In this document: positions 5,995 through 7,047 of the stretch, one piece after another | Layout of the letters: every line of letters begins with the position of its first letter | Numbering within the stretch: position 1 is the first letter of the stretch | Assembly (NCBI GenBank): GCA_965365465.1 | Contig: CBDUBU010000216.1 | Coordinates: forward strand, 1-7,047 | Reading direction: 5' to 3' | Source of the DNA: CBDUBU01 sp965365465 | GTDB lineage: Bacteria; Bacteroidota; Rhodothermia; Rhodothermales; DASSAV01 | DNA: 7,047 bases | Notes under the pieces: generated by a model | The model's input: the letters and a program-made list of their open reading frames with translations, nothing else | What the model was told of the DNA's origin: nothing | Database searches by the model: none | Translations under genes and position numbers: made by a program

Positions 5995-6681
5995 ATGAAA
6001 GTCCTGCCCATTTTCCTGAACGACCTCTCCGCACGGCGCTGCATCATCATCGGCGGCAACCACGAAGCGGAACGGAAGGCGGAAGAACTGCTTGGCTGCG
6101 AGGCGCCCGTGACAGTGATCAGCCCGCACGTGACCCCGCAACTGGCTGCATGGGCCGACGCCGGGAGGATTACCTGGCTCGCACGACCCTACCAGCCCGG
6201 CGACCTTGCGGGGGCTTTTCTGGTGATCGCCTCGGAAATAAATCCGGAGCTTTCGAGCCGCATCTGGCAGGAGGCGCAGGCGGAGAAAGTCCTGATGAAT
6301 GCCATGGACGACGTGCCGCACTGCTCGTTCGTTTCCGGCTCCGTCGTAAAGCAGGGCCGGCTCACCGTTGCCATTTCCACGGCAGGGGCCGCCCCGACGC
6401 TTTCCGTACGTCTCCGACAAGAGTTTGAGCAAAAATTCGGGCCGGAGTATGCCGAACTGCTCGAACTCCTGGCGGCGCTCCGCGAACCCATGCGCCTCCG
6501 GTACCCGGACTTCAAGGAACGCCGCCCGCTCTGGTACAGCCTCATCGATTCCGACCTGCTTCCGCTGCTCAAGCAGAAGGAATACGAGGCGGCGCTGGAA
6601 CGCATCGCGGCGCTGCTAGGCCCTGCCATAGCCGCCCACGCCCGCGCGAGCCTGACGCCGAATACGGCAGGAAATGCATAA
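5995..6681 (+). CDS. Precorrin-2 dehydrogenase/sirohydrochlorin ferrochelatase (Met8/CysG-N type)
   Basis: This 228-residue enzyme is of the Met8/SirC/CysG N-terminal type. It oxidises precorrin-2 to sirohydrochlorin with NAD+ and, in bifunctional members, inserts iron to make siroheme. Motifs in order are the dinucleotide-binding RRCIIIGGNHEAERKAEELL (about 14-33), NAMDDVPHCSFVSGSV (102-117) with Asp105 at the position of the catalytic aspartate of CysG, and LTVAISTAGAAPTLSVRLR (123-141) with Ser128. The third Gly of the usual GGG is Asn, which is noticeable but sits in an otherwise intact motif. It lacks the methyltransferase domain fused in E. coli CysG. That activity is supplied by the separate cobA two genes upstream. 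It lies 34 bases after cysH with no terminator between, and no strong ribosome site precedes the ATG. As the last operon gene it completes siroheme for CysI. Whether it is also the ferrochelatase is inferred, since no separate chelatase gene is present here. Confidence 0.88.
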   Translation: MKVLPIFLNDLSARRCIIIGGNHEAERKAEELLGCEAPVTVISPHVTPQLAAWADAGRITWLARPYQPGDLAGAFLVIASEINPELSSRIWQEAQAEKVLMNAMDDVPHCSFVSGSVVKQGRLTVAISTAGAAPTLSVRLRQEFEQKFGPEYAELLELLAALREPMRLRYPDFKERRPLWYSLIDSDLLPLLKQKEYEAALERIAALLGPAIAAHARASLTPNTAGNA

Positions 6682-7000
6682 CGACAGAGCCGCAACCTGC
6701 CCGAAGCCATGTCTTTTTCAGTGCTGCGCCCCTCCTCATTCTTGTCATGCTGAACGTAGTGAAGCATCTATGCCCGATTGCCTTGCGGCGCTGCTTTCCG
6801 CTCTTCCAGACAACTCCCCGAAACCGCACACCGATGGAAAGACCCGGATGCCGAGAGGGGCTGCAAATTTTGCCCCGGCGTGTGTTGCACTTCTTTCTTA
6901 ATTCCCATAGGATTCAGCTTATAGTCAAAACAGCCTCACGTTGCATCAGTAAGCAGGCAAAAGTTGAGCTTGAGACCTTCCGTTCAACCATACTTTTCGT
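6682..7000. other. Non-coding stretch after the operon
   Basis: This stretch of 319 bases has no convincing gene. The open frames crossing it start inside the palindromic repeat at 6742-6769 and have no ribosome site. A small dyad GGGGC-N10-GCCCC lies at 6857-6876. An AT-rich segment at about 6890-6995 contains a TATAGT (6920-6925) that could belong to a promoter for a gene starting near 7001, but no matching -35 box is seen. No clear intrinsic terminator follows the operon. Confidence 0.5.
6742..6769. repeat. Short palindromic intergenic repeat (REP/MITE-like unit)
   Basis: The 28-base unit begins TTGTCATGCTGAAC and ends GTGAAGCATCT, with an imperfect dyad of ATGCT (6747-6751) and AGCAT (6763-6767). 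Close variants of this TGTCATGCTGA...GAAGCATCT sequence are a familiar dispersed intergenic repeat in diverse bacteria, often betrayed in reverse translation by MLHYVQHD-like peptides, as here. Only one copy is present in this window. Calling it dispersed therefore rests on recalled knowledge, not on copies seen here. Confidence 0.6.
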
Positions 7001-7047
7001 ATGAAGCGGCTGTTCAGACGGCAGGCCCGCAGGCGCCTCCCGGCAGT
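7001..7047 (+). CDS. Possible start of a following gene, 15 codons visible
   Basis: An ATG at 7001 opens a frame reading MKRLFRRQARRRLPA to the window edge. The strongly basic N-terminus would suit a signal-anchor or a nucleic-acid-binding protein, but too little is visible to tell. No Shine-Dalgarno sequence precedes it. The upstream AT-rich stretch and the change in composition at this point are the only support. Confidence 0.25.
   Translation, partial: MKRLFRRQARRRLPA

Noticed and set aside
5749..6432. 227-codon minus-strand frame across the cysH/Met8 junction
   Set aside because: It is antisense to two recognised enzymes, and its Gly/Arg/Ser-rich composition is typical of shadow frames.
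1..7047. CRISPR arrays, tRNA/rRNA genes, transposases, phage or toxin-antitoxin modules
   Set aside because: No regularly spaced repeats, cloverleaf-like segments, integrase or transposase motifs or paired small genes were seen on either strand.

Overview
The window looks like a chromosomal segment of a moderately GC-rich free-living bacterium. The sequence suggests, but does not prove, a relative of the Rhodothermota/Bacteroidota. This rests on the style of the UMF1-type transporter and of the alpha/beta hydrolase, and no rRNA or marker gene is present to settle it. Shine-Dalgarno-like sequences precede several genes, most clearly a GGAGGT before the methyltransferase gene. A sigma70-like TTGACT/TATTCT promoter also fits ordinary bacterial expression signals.

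Left part, minus strand (1-2066). Three genes point leftward. They are the first 76 codons of a UMF1/Atg22-like major facilitator transporter (1-228), a 126-residue protein of unknown function with a possible PH-like fold (341-721), and a membrane-anchored alpha/beta hydrolase-like protein whose catalytic triad looks degenerate (1023-2066).

Divergent control region (2067-2571). About 500 bases separate the hydrolase gene from the rightward operon. They hold a spaced inverted repeat, a good sigma70-like promoter, a 21-codon upstream reading frame with one Cys codon, two small hairpins with an alternative pairing, and a strong intrinsic terminator 78 bases before the first operon gene. No second promoter is evident after the terminator. 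The simplest reading is a transcription-attenuation leader for the sulfur operon. It does not match a riboswitch class that I recognise.

Right part, plus strand (2572-6681). A compact four-gene operon covers assimilatory sulfate reduction from activated sulfate to sulfide, plus the cofactor it needs. It encodes sulfite reductase hemoprotein (CysI type), uroporphyrinogen-III C-methyltransferase (CobA/SUMT), an iron-sulfur APS/PAPS reductase (CysH) and a Met8/CysG-N type precorrin-2 dehydrogenase/ferrochelatase. CysH makes sulfite, and CysI reduces it to sulfide using siroheme. CobA makes precorrin-2 from uroporphyrinogen III, and the Met8-like enzyme turns precorrin-2 into siroheme. The first three genes overlap (11 and 23 bases) and the fourth follows after 34 bases. 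ATP sulfurylase, any APS kinase and the electron donor for CysI (CysJ or ferredoxin) are not in the window.

Tail (6682-7047). This is mostly non-coding and contains one short dispersed-type palindromic repeat. A possible next gene may start at 7001, but only 15 codons are visible.
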